DNA of 64,000 bases from Brachyspira aalborgi (GTDB lineage: Bacteria > Spirochaetota > Brachyspiria > Brachyspirales > Brachyspiraceae): NCBI RefSeq assembly GCF_008016455.1, contig NZ_SAXU01000001.1, positions 1,860,001 through 1,924,000 of the forward strand. Direction: 5' to 3'. Below are positions 54,467-63,518 of this stretch, one piece after another. How positions within the stretch are numbered: position 1 is the first letter of the stretch; every line of letters begins with the position of its first letter. The translations under genes were made by a program, and so were the position numbers. A model generated the notes under the pieces. That model made no database searches, was not told the origin of the DNA, and worked only from the letters and a program-made list of their open reading frames with translations.

Positions 54467-55468
54467 TTAATATTTTATTCTTTCAAATCTGCCGTCTAAA
54501 TAATTAGATAATTGAGACGATAAATTTGAATTAATATCTTTAACTAATTTATTCATTATTACTTTTTTAGCGTCTTTTTCTGAAGCTCCGCCGTCCTTTC
54601 CTTTATACTTAAAAGAGGCAATTCTCTCTCCGTTATAATTTATAAGTTCTAAAATTAAAGTATAATTCATAATATACATTCCATATCCCGTGTCATTTCC
54701 GTCAAAAGTAAATTTATCTCTAAAAATATAACTTGGATTTGAACTAATCTTAAATCCTAAATCGCTTATAGAATGTTCTATTGCCGATTCTATATTTGGA
54801 GTAATATCAAAAGCTTCAATTCCAAAAGATATTTTTCTTTTAACGCTCTCCATACTCGATTTTATTCTTTCAATTCTATAACTATCTAAAACATCTATTT
54901 TTGAAGAGTTATCTAATATTGATAATTGATTTATAAAATTTTCATTCTTTTCAGAAAATATATAAGCTATATATAAAGTATAATATTTATCAAATAAATC
55001 TTTTTCGCTATTTGATTTTAATATATAAGAATCTATAATTTTTATATTGTCCTTAATCTTTTTATTCAAAAGTAATGCGGTTTCTTTTTTATTTAAAACG
55101 GCTATAACATAATATTTATTCTTTTTTGTATCATAATATCTTGAATCTATCTTTACATTTATAAGATTATGCTTTGCTTCTATTTTAGTGCTATTATCCA
55201 AACTCCTAATTTCTTCTACTCCTAAAGAAGTTTCAATATATTTTTCATTAGCTTTAGTATCTACCGAAATATTCATTCCAAATATATTTGCTAAAATAGA
55301 ATAAGCGTTATCTTCCGCTTCTTTCTCGCTTATTCCCTGCCCAACTCCTACTTCGTAAATATTTTTATCATAAACTTTTTGAGGATTTAATATCCATTCT
55401 GGTTGTTTTTGTCCATAAAGATTTATTCCAATATTTAATAATAAAATACAAATAAATAATCTCTTCAT
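54467..55468 (-). CDS. LPP20-like exported protein
   Basis: The product is 333 aa. A signal peptide (about 1-19, LNIGINLYGQ) is followed by the LPP20 pattern QPEWILNPQKVYDKNIYEVGVGQGISEKEAEDNAYS-type helix, and later KNKYYVIAVLNKKE. In other bacteria LPP20 and CsgG/LpoB domains occur together in outer-membrane assemblies, which suits the downstream CsgG/ankyrin gene. It is the first gene of the minus-strand cluster, with a conserved leader and a pentanucleotide-repeat element upstream. Confidence 0.7.
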   Translation of the reverse strand: MKRLFICILLLNIGINLYGQKQPEWILNPQKVYDKNIYEVGVGQGISEKEAEDNAYSILANIFGMNISVDTKANEKYIETSLGVEEIRSLDNSTKIEAKHNLINVKIDSRYYDTKKNKYYVIAVLNKKETALLLNKKIKDNIKIIDSYILKSNSEKDLFDKYYTLYIAYIFSEKNENFINQLSILDNSSKIDVLDSYRIERIKSSMESVKRKISFGIEAFDITPNIESAIEHSISDLGFKISSNPSYIFRDKFTFDGNDTGYGMYIMNYTLILELINYNGERIASFKYKGKDGGASEKDAKKVIMNKLVKDINSNLSSQLSNYLDGRFERIKY

Positions 55469-55525
55469 AATAAAAATCTCCTTAAAAATACATTCTACAA
55501 AAAAGCCCCTTAAAATATTATATTT
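55466..55525 (-). promoter_or_regulatory. Conserved leader, copy B (ahead of the LPP20-like gene)
   Basis: It is nearly identical to 37335-37389, reading AAATATAATAT, GGGGCTTTTTT, GTAGAATGTATTTTT, AAGGAG and ATGAAGA. It contains a TATAAT box and the ribosome binding site. Confidence 0.6.
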
Positions 55526-55664
55526 CCGTAATAAACATTTAAATAAATAAATGCTTTCTGCCGTGTAAAAATTAATAAATTCAAAAAAGAATTTGAATAA
55601 GTTTTTAATATATAAACAGAATAATATTTTATAATTAATAAGTAAACATAAACTTGAAAAAAGT

Positions 55665-55754
55665 TTAAAGTGATGCTGAGCTGAGCTGAGCTGAGCTGAG
55701 CTGAGCTGAGCTGCCGCAGAATTTATTGTTTATATTATTACCATTTACTTTCAT
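55665..55754 (-). CDS. Possible leaderless micro-ORF over the CAGCT repeat (element 2)
   Basis: The frame is 29 codons from ATG at 55754 to TAA at 55667-55665. As in element 1, the ATG is eight bases from the -10 box and the stop falls in the shared CTTTAAAC. The repeat encodes SSAQL periods. It could be a non-translated leader instead. One additional 5-base unit would put this frame in register with the downstream LPP20-like gene, with no stop in between. Confidence 0.25.
   Translation of the reverse strand: MKVNGNNINNKFCGSSAQLSSAQLSSASL
55675..55713 (-). repeat. Pentanucleotide tandem repeat, seven GCTGA units
   Basis: Seven perfect GCTGA units on the plus strand are followed by a partial unit. 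The left flank shares a 21-base identity (TAATTAATAAGTAAACATAAA) plus AAAAAGTTTAAAG with the repeat at 29765-29813, although the repeat unit itself differs. Confidence 0.95.
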
Positions 55755-55761
55755 AAACGAA

Positions 55762-55790
55762 ATTATAACATTTTAAAAAATAAATGTCAA
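55762..55790 (-). promoter_or_regulatory. Promoter of repeat element 2
   Basis: On the minus strand, TTGACA (55790-55785) and TATAAT (55767-55762) are 17 bp apart, reading into the repeat and on to the LPP20-like gene. Confidence 0.7.
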
Positions 55791-55895
55791 GCGTTAAATT
55801 AAAAAAAATTATAACTAAAAAAGAATTTGATTAAACTAACAAAATAACATATACTATCAAAATTAACAAAATTATTTATTTTGGATTATAATTTT

Positions 55896-58553
55896 ATGGA
55901 AGAAGATTTTTTTACTGTAAACAAAAAAGAAGAAAATTCAAAATTAACTCCCATGATGAAACAGTATAGAGATATAAAAGATAAATATTCCGATAGCATT
56001 GTGCTTTTTCGTATGGGAGATTTTTACGAGGCTTTTTTTGAAGATGCCGAAAAATTAGCGCAAATATTAAGTATTACATTAACTAAAAGAGCTAATGTTC
56101 CAATGTCGGGATTTCCTTATCATGCGATAGACGGATATTTATCGAAGCTTGTAAAGTCGGGAGTAAAAATAGCGATTTGCGAACAGATGGAAGACCCGAA
56201 AACAGCTAAAGGAATAGTAAAGAGAGATGTAACTCAAGTTATAACTCCAGGCACAATATCCGAAAATAAATATTTACAATCGAAAAGCAATAATTATTTA
56301 GCTTCAATTATAATTTCAAAAAATCAACAAAATGTTGCAATTTCTATATGCGATGTTTCTACGGGCGAATTATATATTACCGAAATAGAAAACGAAAACT
56401 TAAAAGAGATTATAGAAGAAGTTTGCGAAGAGATAATAAAATTTTATCCGAAAGAGATAATGACTATAGATTCTTTAAAAGAAAATGAAATAATAAAAGA
56501 GATACAAAAAAGATTTTCAAAAATATTTTATAGCCATACTCCCGATTATTTTGCAGAATATTCTTATGCTTATAAAACTCTTATCAATCATTTTAAAACT
56601 TTATCTTTAAAAAGTTTTGGCATAGAAGACAAACATTTATTAATATCTTTAGCGGGTTCTACAATACATTATATAAGCGAGCTTGCAAAACATTCTTTAG
56701 AGCATATATCTAATATTAAAATTTACGATAAAAAAGCTACAATGACTTTAGATTATGCGACAATATCGAATTTGGAAATACTTACAACTATAAGAAATGA
56801 TAATTATAAAATGACTTTATTCGACACTATAGACAGAACAAAAACTTCTATGGGAGCGAGATATTTAAAAAGAATTATTGTAGAGCCTTTGCTTAATATA
56901 AACGAAATAAATAAAAGACTCGATAATGTTGACTTTTTTTATAAAAACATAAAATTAACTTATAAAATTAGAGATATATTAACGGATATAGGAGATATTG
57001 AAAGGCTTACTTCAAAATTAGCTTTGGGCAGAATAAATCCTAAAGAATTAGTCGCTTTAAAAAGATTTTTAATTTTATCTTTGGAAGCTATTACGGAGCT
57101 TGCGATAAACGATTTTGAAGAAGCGAATTTTGAAGAAGTTAATGATATAAAAATAATAATCGATTTAATAGAAAGAGCGATACTTGAAGACCCGAAGATA
57201 ACTACAAACGAAGGCGATATAATAAAAGACGAATATAATGAAACATTAAAAAAGTATAACGAAGCTAAAAGAGAAAGCAGAAATTGGATAAGCGAACTTG
57301 AAGGAAATTATAAATCTGAAACGGGAATAAATAGCTTAAAAATAAGATACAATAATATTATTGGTTATTATATAGAAGTTACAAAAGCCAATGTGTCTGC
57401 AGTTCCAAAAGATTTTATAAAAAGGCAAACTCTATCAAACGGCGAAAGATTTATAACAGAAAAATTAATGGAATACGAAAGAATAATTAACGAAGCGAAT
57501 GAAAAAAGTTACGCTTTAGAATACGAAATATTTACTGAAGTTAAAAATAAAGTAAGCGATTATTTAACTTCAATATTAAAAATGGCAAAAATAATTTCAA
57601 TAATAGATGTTTATTCTTCGCTTTCAATTTTAGCAAAAGAAGATAATTATACCAAACCGATAATGACAGAAGACGGAATTATAGATATAAAAGAAGGCAG
57701 GCATCCCGTAGTTGAAGCGAATTTAATTGACGAAAGTTTTATTCCAAACGACATTTATTTAGATAATAATAAAGAACATTTGCTTATAATAACGGGACCG
57801 AATATGAGCGGAAAAAGCACTTATTTAAGACAAACCGCTTTAATAGTTTTACTCGCTCAAATAGGTTCTTTTGTTCCCGCCTCAAGCGCAAAAATATCTA
57901 TAGTCGACAGAATATTTACAAGAGTAGGAGCGAGCGATAATATTGCAAGAGGCGAAAGCACTTTTTTAGTCGAAATGAATGAAACCGCTTATATTTTGAA
58001 TCATTGCACAAATAAAAGTTTAATAATTATGGACGAAATTGGAAGAGGAACTTCCACTTATGACGGACTTTCAATAGCTTGGGCGATAGTAGAATATTTG
58101 ACTAGCGAAGAAAATAAAAAGTCAAAAACTTTATTTGCAACTCATTATCATGAACTTACAATGCTTGAAGATTTGGACGGCGTTAAAAATTATAAAGTGT
58201 CGGTTGAAGAATATAAAGACGAAATTATTTTTATGAAAAAAGTTATTGAAGGAGCTGCGGAATCAAGTTATGGAATTTACGCCGCAAAAATAGCGGGAGC
58301 GCCAAATAAAATTATAAAAAGAGCGTCTGAAATATTAAAAAAATTAGAAAACGAAGCGGGCATTCAATTTGAAAATATAGAATTAAAAAATAAAAAATCT
58401 TTAGAATTTCTGCCTTTGTATAATAATGATAACGAAATAAAAACCGTTATAAAAGAAAGCGAAATTGAAAAAGAAATTAAAGAATTGAATATTAATGAAA
58501 TTACTCCGATTGAAGCGATTAATTTAATAAGTAAGTGGAAAAAGGATTTATAA
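55896..58553 (+). CDS. mutS: DNA mismatch repair protein MutS
   Basis: The product is about 885 aa. The mismatch-contacting Phe-x-Glu is in FRMGDFYEAFF near the N-terminus. The ATPase shows TGPNMSGKSTYLRQ (Walker A), SLIIMDEIGRGTSTYDG (Walker B and signature) and FATHYHEL. I prefer the ATG at 55896 with TTTGGA upstream; an in-frame TTG at 55881 would add five residues. No mutL is adjacent. Confidence 0.96.
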   Translation: MEEDFFTVNKKEENSKLTPMMKQYRDIKDKYSDSIVLFRMGDFYEAFFEDAEKLAQILSITLTKRANVPMSGFPYHAIDGYLSKLVKSGVKIAICEQMEDPKTAKGIVKRDVTQVITPGTISENKYLQSKSNNYLASIIISKNQQNVAISICDVSTGELYITEIENENLKEIIEEVCEEIIKFYPKEIMTIDSLKENEIIKEIQKRFSKIFYSHTPDYFAEYSYAYKTLINHFKTLSLKSFGIEDKHLLISLAGSTIHYISELAKHSLEHISNIKIYDKKATMTLDYATISNLEILTTIRNDNYKMTLFDTIDRTKTSMGARYLKRIIVEPLLNINEINKRLDNVDFFYKNIKLTYKIRDILTDIGDIERLTSKLALGRINPKELVALKRFLILSLEAITELAINDFEEANFEEVNDIKIIIDLIERAILEDPKITTNEGDIIKDEYNETLKKYNEAKRESRNWISELEGNYKSETGINSLKIRYNNIIGYYIEVTKANVSAVPKDFIKRQTLSNGERFITEKLMEYERIINEANEKSYALEYEIFTEVKNKVSDYLTSILKMAKIISIIDVYSSLSILAKEDNYTKPIMTEDGIIDIKEGRHPVVEANLIDESFIPNDIYLDNNKEHLLIITGPNMSGKSTYLRQTALIVLLAQIGSFVPASSAKISIVDRIFTRVGASDNIARGESTFLVEMNETAYILNHCTNKSLIIMDEIGRGTSTYDGLSIAWAIVEYLTSEENKKSKTLFATHYHELTMLEDLDGVKNYKVSVEEYKDEIIFMKKVIEGAAESSYGIYAAKIAGAPNKIIKRASEILKKLENEAGIQFENIELKNKKSLEFLPLYNNDNEIKTVIKESEIEKEIKELNINEITPIEAINLISKWKKDL

Positions 58554-58578
58554 TTTTTTTAGTAAACAAATAAAATTT

Positions 58579-59601
58579 TTATCTCTGTATTCTTCCCGAA
58601 GCGTCTCCGTTATAAACTGTCATAACCTCGTCAATGCTTACAAGATTAAAATCGCCTTCAATAGAATGTTTTAAACAACTTAATGCGGTTGCAAACTCTA
58701 AAGCCTCTTTATCGTTTTTGTCGTTTAGAAAAGAATAAATTAAACCCGCTGAAAAACTATCGCCTCCGCCGACTCTATCGACAATTTTAATTAAATATTC
58801 TTTTGAAAAAAAATATTCTTTGCCGTTATAAAGCATGCAAGACCATAAATTTTCGCTTGCGGATATTGAGCCTCTTAAAGTAATTCCGACTTTTTTAACT
58901 TTAAATTTATCGACAATTTTTTTAGCGACTTCTTTATAACCTTCATGAGAAAGTTTGCCTTCTATAATATTGCTGTCTTTCGCTTTTATTCCAAAAACTT
59001 TTTCGGCGTCTTCTTCGTTTGCCATGCATATATCGATATAAGGCATTAATTTGCTCATCGTTTTATTTGCCTTTTCGGATGTCCACAATTTTTTTCTAAA
59101 ATTTAAATCTAAACTAACGGTAAGATTTTTTTCTTTAGCTTTTTTGCATGCTTCAATGCATATTTCGGCTACATTTTCTCCTAAAGCGGGAGTTATTCCC
59201 GTCAAATGAAACCATTTCGCATTATTAAATATTTTATCCCAATTAAAATCTTTTATACTCGCTTTTGAAATTGAAGAATTTGCTCTATCGTAAATTACTT
59301 TAGAGCCTCTTTGACTTGCGCCTTTCTCTAAAAAATATATTCCTATTCTCTCTCCGCCTATAACTATATTTGAAACATCAACTCCATATCTTCTTAACTC
59401 GTTTATGCAAGCTTGTCCTATATCGTTATTTGGAAGTTTTGTGATAAAAGCCGTATTTATACCAAGATTTGATAAAGCTAAAGAAACATTAGCCTCGCCG
59501 CCTCCAAATCTTGCATCAAAAGAATCGGTTTGAATAAATCTCAAATTTGAAGGAGGAGATAAACGAAGCATTATTTCGCCGAAAGTAATAACAGAAGCCA
59601 T
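58579..59601 (-). CDS. kdgK: 2-dehydro-3-deoxygluconokinase (PfkB family)
   Basis: The product is 340 aa. PfkB motifs are GGGEANVSLALSNLG near the N-terminus and the catalytic DRVGGGDSFSAGLIYSF. The start GEIMLRLSPPSNLRF and the overall length match KDG kinase, which phosphorylates 2-keto-3-deoxygluconate from pectin or uronate breakdown. Other sugar specificities are possible. It is a single-gene unit converging on mutS. Confidence 0.85.
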   Translation of the reverse strand: MASVITFGEIMLRLSPPSNLRFIQTDSFDARFGGGEANVSLALSNLGINTAFITKLPNNDIGQACINELRRYGVDVSNIVIGGERIGIYFLEKGASQRGSKVIYDRANSSISKASIKDFNWDKIFNNAKWFHLTGITPALGENVAEICIEACKKAKEKNLTVSLDLNFRKKLWTSEKANKTMSKLMPYIDICMANEEDAEKVFGIKAKDSNIIEGKLSHEGYKEVAKKIVDKFKVKKVGITLRGSISASENLWSCMLYNGKEYFFSKEYLIKIVDRVGGGDSFSAGLIYSFLNDKNDKEALEFATALSCLKHSIEGDFNLVSIDEVMTVYNGDASGRIQR

Positions 59602-59678
59602 AATAAATCCTTTAATAATTATATCGATATAATATATTATATTTATATTATTTCAATAATATATTAAAGGAATTGTTT

Positions 59679-62600
59679 TTATCTTACATAATAAATATCT
59701 TTAGGTATATAATCGTCTATCATTACCGCATCTTTAAGATTTCTTTTGCTTTGAATTGCCATAACATTATAAGTAGCGACTCCTATATTGTTATTTTCAA
59801 GTATAATAGTTCTTTTTTCCATTCTCTCCAAATCTATATTTGAAGTTCTAATTTGGTCAAAATATTCGCTTGCCAATACGAAATTCTTAAAAGCTTCTCG
59901 TTCGTTTTGAGCGTTATTTTCGATTGTAGAATTATAAGCGTAGGAAACGCCCATATTATTATAAAGACTCGCCAAATAACTTAAAAGGAAAAAATCGCTT
60001 TCCGTTCGCATTTCAAGTCTGCCCAATTTTTCTCGTCTTGCTAAAATTTGATTAAGAGCGTTTCTGTAAAAACCGTTCGCCAAATTTGCTCTATCCAAAT
60101 GAAGTAAAGAATTTCCTAAAGCATAAGAAACAACGCTATTGCTTGGATTTTTCTGAAATAAAGCGTTAAATCCTTCAAAAGCTCTGTCAAATTCGTTATT
60201 TAAATAATAAATCCATGACAAATTATATAAAAGCTTATCTCCTCTTAATTCTGGAGGCAAATTATCGTAAGCAAGTTGATAATGTTCTTTTGCCTTTTCA
60301 TAATCTTTATCCTGATAAAAATACAAATTAGCCAAATTATAATTAGCATCTGGATAGGTTTTATTTATTTCTAAAGCCGCGTTGAAATTATTAATCGAAT
60401 TTCCAAATTCTCCTAAATTATAATAAATTTGTCCAAGCATATTATATACGAATTCTTTTCCTCTTCTGTAAGGATTATTTTCAAACATAGGCAAAGCGGT
60501 ATTAATCAATATGTCTCTCGCTTTCTCATAATGTTTTAATCTTGCTTGATAATCTGCATATCCTATTATAGCTTCTAAATTAGAAGGATATTTTTTTAAG
60601 ATTTTTTCAAGCAAAGTTCTTGAGCCATAAAAATCATTATTGTTTAATAAATATCTTGCCAATTTAGGATAAACATCATCGTCTATATATCCGCTTTTCA
60701 AATTATTTATATGTTCTTGAAGCGCTTTAACTTGCTTATAATTATCCTGATATATTCTTATAAGCATAGCTCTCTTTCTTGCAATTACATTATCTCCAAA
60801 AAGATTTATCATTTGAATATAATTATTATAAGCGTTGTCGTAATAATTAGCTTGAGATAAATTTTTTGCTCTGCTTATCATTAATATTCCGCGCTCATCA
60901 TAAACAGTTTTTAATTGATTTTTCTTTGTAACATAAGAAAGCATATCGTTATAAAGTTCTTCGCCTTTAATATAGTCTTCTTCGGATAATTGTTTTTCGC
61001 CTTTGCTTCTATAATAATATCCGAATAAAACTCTGCTGTCAAAATCTCGCGGTTTTATATTTAAAGCTCCTTCTATTTTAGCCAAAGCGCTGTCAAATCT
61101 TTCTCTTTCTATATAGGCTTTTCCGTATCTATTAAACCATTTTATTTGTTTTGGTTTGAGTTTATCGCCTTGAGCAAAATTTATTTCCGCATTATTATAA
61201 GCGCCTTTATATATATCTGCTAAACCTTTCTTAAAATATTCGTTTGCTTTAATTGGTTTATAAACAAATTGATACGACAATAAAACTATTCCAACGAATA
61301 ATATTAGAAATACGGCGGCTACTCTTATTATATGAGCATAATCTTTAAGAGAATTAGGAATTGGTATAAGTTCCAATATTCCGCTTTTTCCATATTCTTT
61401 AATGCTTAAACCTAATTCTCTATTTATTAATTCTGTTATATCTTCGTTAGATTTTTCGCTATCTAAAGCTTCTAATAATTCTCTCATTGAAGCTTGGTCA
61501 AGTTTTTCATTAAGAATAGCGTCTAATACATGATATCTCGTTAAAGGCGAAAGATTTTTTATACTGTCAATTACTTTATCATGGTCTATATTATCATCTA
61601 CATTTTCGTATCTTGAAGCGCCTAATTTATCGGCGGTATCTGGAGAAGGCAATGAAGTTCCGCCTTCCATAATTTGAACGGGAGCTTCTTCTTTTATTTC
61701 GTTAGTATTTTCTATGCTATCCAAATCTGGCAAATCGTCAATTTCTTCTTTAGTTTCGTCTTTTGTAATTTTATCTTCAGTTTTTTCAGGTTCTTTATAG
61801 TTTTCAGTTTCTTCAGGAATCTTGGTATCTTCTTCGTCTAATATATTTTCTAAATCGTCTAAATTAATATCTTCTTCTTCGGATTTAGCTTCAATTTTTT
61901 CGTCTTCTTTTTCTTTATCGCTTTCAATTTTTGATTCTTCTTCTATATCGTCTAATATGCCTTCCAAATTATCTAAATGAGTTGCATCTTCTTCTGCTTT
62001 ATCCTCAATTTTTTCAGACTCTTTTGATTTGCTTTCCTCTTCTTCGTCTTCTAAAATTCCTTCTAAGTCTTCTAAATGAGAATCGTCATCTTCAATTTTA
62101 TTTTCCGATTTTTCAATTTCTTTATTATCTTCAAATTTTAAATTGTCATCGTCTAATATATTTTCTAAATCGTCTAAATTAATATCTTCTTCTTCAGATT
62201 TAGCTTCAATCTTTTCGTCTTCTTTTTCTTTATCGCTTTCAATTTTTAATTCTTCTTCATTATCTAATATATTTTCTTCAGATATATCTTCTTTAATTAA
62301 ATTATCTTCTATTATGTTATCTTCAATATAGCTATCTTTAGACTCTTCGGCTTCTTCTATTTTCAAATTATCATTATCTAATATTTCTTCTAAATTTTCA
62401 TTGTCTTCTTTAAAATCGTTTTCTTCAATATCGTTATCGTTTTCTTCTAAAGTTTCTTCTATAACATTATTATCAAAATCGCCCGAATCCGACAAATGAG
62501 AAATATCGCTTATTCCTAAATCATTAGAAATATTTTTATCATTCGTATTATTGCTATTTTTCGTATCAGACAAATTATCGGGCAAAGGCAAATCATCCAA

Positions 62601-63026
62601 AATGGGCAATTTATTTGAATCGCCTTCTTCTAAATTATTTTCTTCCAAATTCAAATCGTTTATATCGCTTGAAATTTTTTCGTCTTCTTTTTCTTCTCCA
62701 AGATTATCGGGCAAACCCAAATCATCCAAATTGCTCAATATTTTATCGTCTTCTTCCAATCCCAAATCGTTAGGCAAACCTAAATCGTCTATATCATTAT
62801 CTTTTATAATATTGTCTTCGTCATTTGATAATAAATTGTCTATTTCGTCTATTGAAGGCAAATCGTTATCTTCCGTTGGTTTAGAGTTTTCCATATATTC
62901 GTTTGTGAAAACCGACTTAAAAGCATCGTAATCGTTTTTTGATAATTCTTCGGGCAGCTTTTTATTACCAATTAAAAGGGCAACGCTTCCCAATCTTTCT
63001 AAATCTTCGATTTTAGGCATATACAA
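59679..63026 (-). CDS. Large TPR membrane protein with highly acidic repetitive N-terminus
   Basis: The product is 1115 aa. Residues about 55-450 are dominated by Asp, Glu, Ser, Leu, Asn and Lys, with repeats such as INLDDLENILD and LPDNLG. A transmembrane helix lies near 565-590 (IIRVAAVFLILFVGIVLLSYQF). At least ten TPR units fill the rest (FKKGLADIYKGAYNNAEINF, YPDANYNLANLYFYQDKDYEKAKEHY). The acidic part is cytoplasmic by the positive-inside rule and the TPRs are external, or the reverse. It may be a scaffold; no enzyme motif was seen. A pair of about 100-bp near-identical direct repeats lies inside it. Confidence 0.8.
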   Translation of the reverse strand: MYMPKIEDLERLGSVALLIGNKKLPEELSKNDYDAFKSVFTNEYMENSKPTEDNDLPSIDEIDNLLSNDEDNIIKDNDIDDLGLPNDLGLEEDDKILSNLDDLGLPDNLGEEKEDEKISSDINDLNLEENNLEEGDSNKLPILDDLPLPDNLSDTKNSNNTNDKNISNDLGISDISHLSDSGDFDNNVIEETLEENDNDIEENDFKEDNENLEEILDNDNLKIEEAEESKDSYIEDNIIEDNLIKEDISEENILDNEEELKIESDKEKEDEKIEAKSEEEDINLDDLENILDDDNLKFEDNKEIEKSENKIEDDDSHLEDLEGILEDEEEESKSKESEKIEDKAEEDATHLDNLEGILDDIEEESKIESDKEKEDEKIEAKSEEEDINLDDLENILDEEDTKIPEETENYKEPEKTEDKITKDETKEEIDDLPDLDSIENTNEIKEEAPVQIMEGGTSLPSPDTADKLGASRYENVDDNIDHDKVIDSIKNLSPLTRYHVLDAILNEKLDQASMRELLEALDSEKSNEDITELINRELGLSIKEYGKSGILELIPIPNSLKDYAHIIRVAAVFLILFVGIVLLSYQFVYKPIKANEYFKKGLADIYKGAYNNAEINFAQGDKLKPKQIKWFNRYGKAYIERERFDSALAKIEGALNIKPRDFDSRVLFGYYYRSKGEKQLSEEDYIKGEELYNDMLSYVTKKNQLKTVYDERGILMISRAKNLSQANYYDNAYNNYIQMINLFGDNVIARKRAMLIRIYQDNYKQVKALQEHINNLKSGYIDDDVYPKLARYLLNNNDFYGSRTLLEKILKKYPSNLEAIIGYADYQARLKHYEKARDILINTALPMFENNPYRRGKEFVYNMLGQIYYNLGEFGNSINNFNAALEINKTYPDANYNLANLYFYQDKDYEKAKEHYQLAYDNLPPELRGDKLLYNLSWIYYLNNEFDRAFEGFNALFQKNPSNSVVSYALGNSLLHLDRANLANGFYRNALNQILARREKLGRLEMRTESDFFLLSYLASLYNNMGVSYAYNSTIENNAQNEREAFKNFVLASEYFDQIRTSNIDLERMEKRTIILENNNIGVATYNVMAIQSKRNLKDAVMIDDYIPKDIYYVR
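61834..61932 (-). repeat. Direct repeat, copy 1, in the acidic coding region
   Basis: About 99 bases, nearly identical to 62149-62247 (offset 315 = 105 codons). It encodes the block with DKEKEDEKIEAKSEEEDINL. It is in-frame, so recombination would not break the gene. Confidence 0.85.
62149..62247 (-). repeat. Direct repeat, copy 2, in the acidic coding region
   Basis: Partner of 61834-61932, with only a few base differences by eye. Confidence 0.85.
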
Positions 63027-63158
63027 TTTCTATAAAAATTATTTTACATATTCGATTATATTAATCTAAAAAAATATGTCAACTTAATTATCGGATATTA
63101 ATAAAATTACAATAGCTATTTAAAGTATAAATTATTAATAATAATTAATTTTTAACTA

Positions 63159-63186
63159 TTGACTTTTTTTTAATCTATTGTATGAT
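63159..63186 (+). promoter_or_regulatory. Promoter of the tRNA-Met gene
   Basis: TTGACT at 63159-63164 and TATGAT at 63181-63186 are 16 bp apart, about 19 bases ahead of the tRNA. Confidence 0.55.
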
Positions 63187-63204
63187 ATGCAAATCAAATT
63201 AAAG

Positions 63205-63278
63205 GGGCCAGTAGCTCAGTCGGTTAGAGCAGATGACTCATAATCATCGGGTCCGGGGTTCAAGTCCCTGCTGGCCCA
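63205..63278 (+). tRNA. tRNA with CAT anticodon (tRNA-Met, or tRNA-Ile2)
   Basis: A full cloverleaf is visible: acceptor GGGCCAG/CTGGCCC, D-stem GCTC/GAGC, anticodon stem GATGA/TCATC with loop CTCATAA, T-arm CGGGG/CCCTG with TTCAAGT, and discriminator A. CCA is not encoded. An elongator Met tRNA or a lysidine-modified Ile tRNA cannot be told apart here; it lacks the initiator hallmark. Confidence 0.93.
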
Positions 63279-63310
63279 ATTTCCCCTTATTTTCTTAATA
63301 ATTGTTAGTA

Positions 63311-63339
63311 TTGACTTTTTTATTAATTTTATGTATAAA
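63311..63339 (+). promoter_or_regulatory. Promoter of the tRNA-Lys gene
   Basis: TTGACT at 63311-63316 and TATAAA at 63334-63339 are 17 bp apart, so the second tRNA is probably transcribed independently. Confidence 0.55.
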
Positions 63340-63350
63340 CCTTAATTAAA

Positions 63351-63423
63351 GGGCTGGTAGCTCAGTTGGTAGAGCAGATGACTCTTAATCATCAGGTCCA
63401 GGGTTCGACCCCCTGCCAGCTCA
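63351..63423 (+). tRNA. tRNA-Lys (anticodon CTT)
   Basis: Cloverleaf: acceptor GGGCTGG/CCAGCTC (one G-T pair), D-stem GCTC/GAGC, anticodon stem GATGA/TCATC with loop CTCTTAA, T-arm CAGGG/CCCTG with TTCGACC, and discriminator A. CCA is not encoded. Confidence 0.95.
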
Positions 63424-63459
63424 AATGCGAACTATTTTGAAATATATATTTAAAATTTG

Positions 63460-63487
63460 TTGACATTTTTTACTTTATAATTATAAT
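63460..63487 (+). promoter_or_regulatory. Promoter of the right-edge GTPase-like gene
   Basis: TTGACA at 63460-63465 and TATAAT at 63482-63487 are 16 bp apart. AGGGG lies just before the ATG. Confidence 0.6.
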
Positions 63488-63518
63488 ATATTATTAAATA
63501 ATAAAATAGGGGTTAATT

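Noticed and set aside
62551-62931. Ser/Phe-rich frame opposite the acidic TPR protein
   Set aside because: It mirrors the Asp/Glu-rich repeats of the real gene (GAA/GAT read backwards); not a gene.
59679-63026. Repetitive acidic sequence considered as a CRISPR-like or satellite array
   Set aside because: The repeats are in-frame coding repeats of unequal length; no regular spacer structure.
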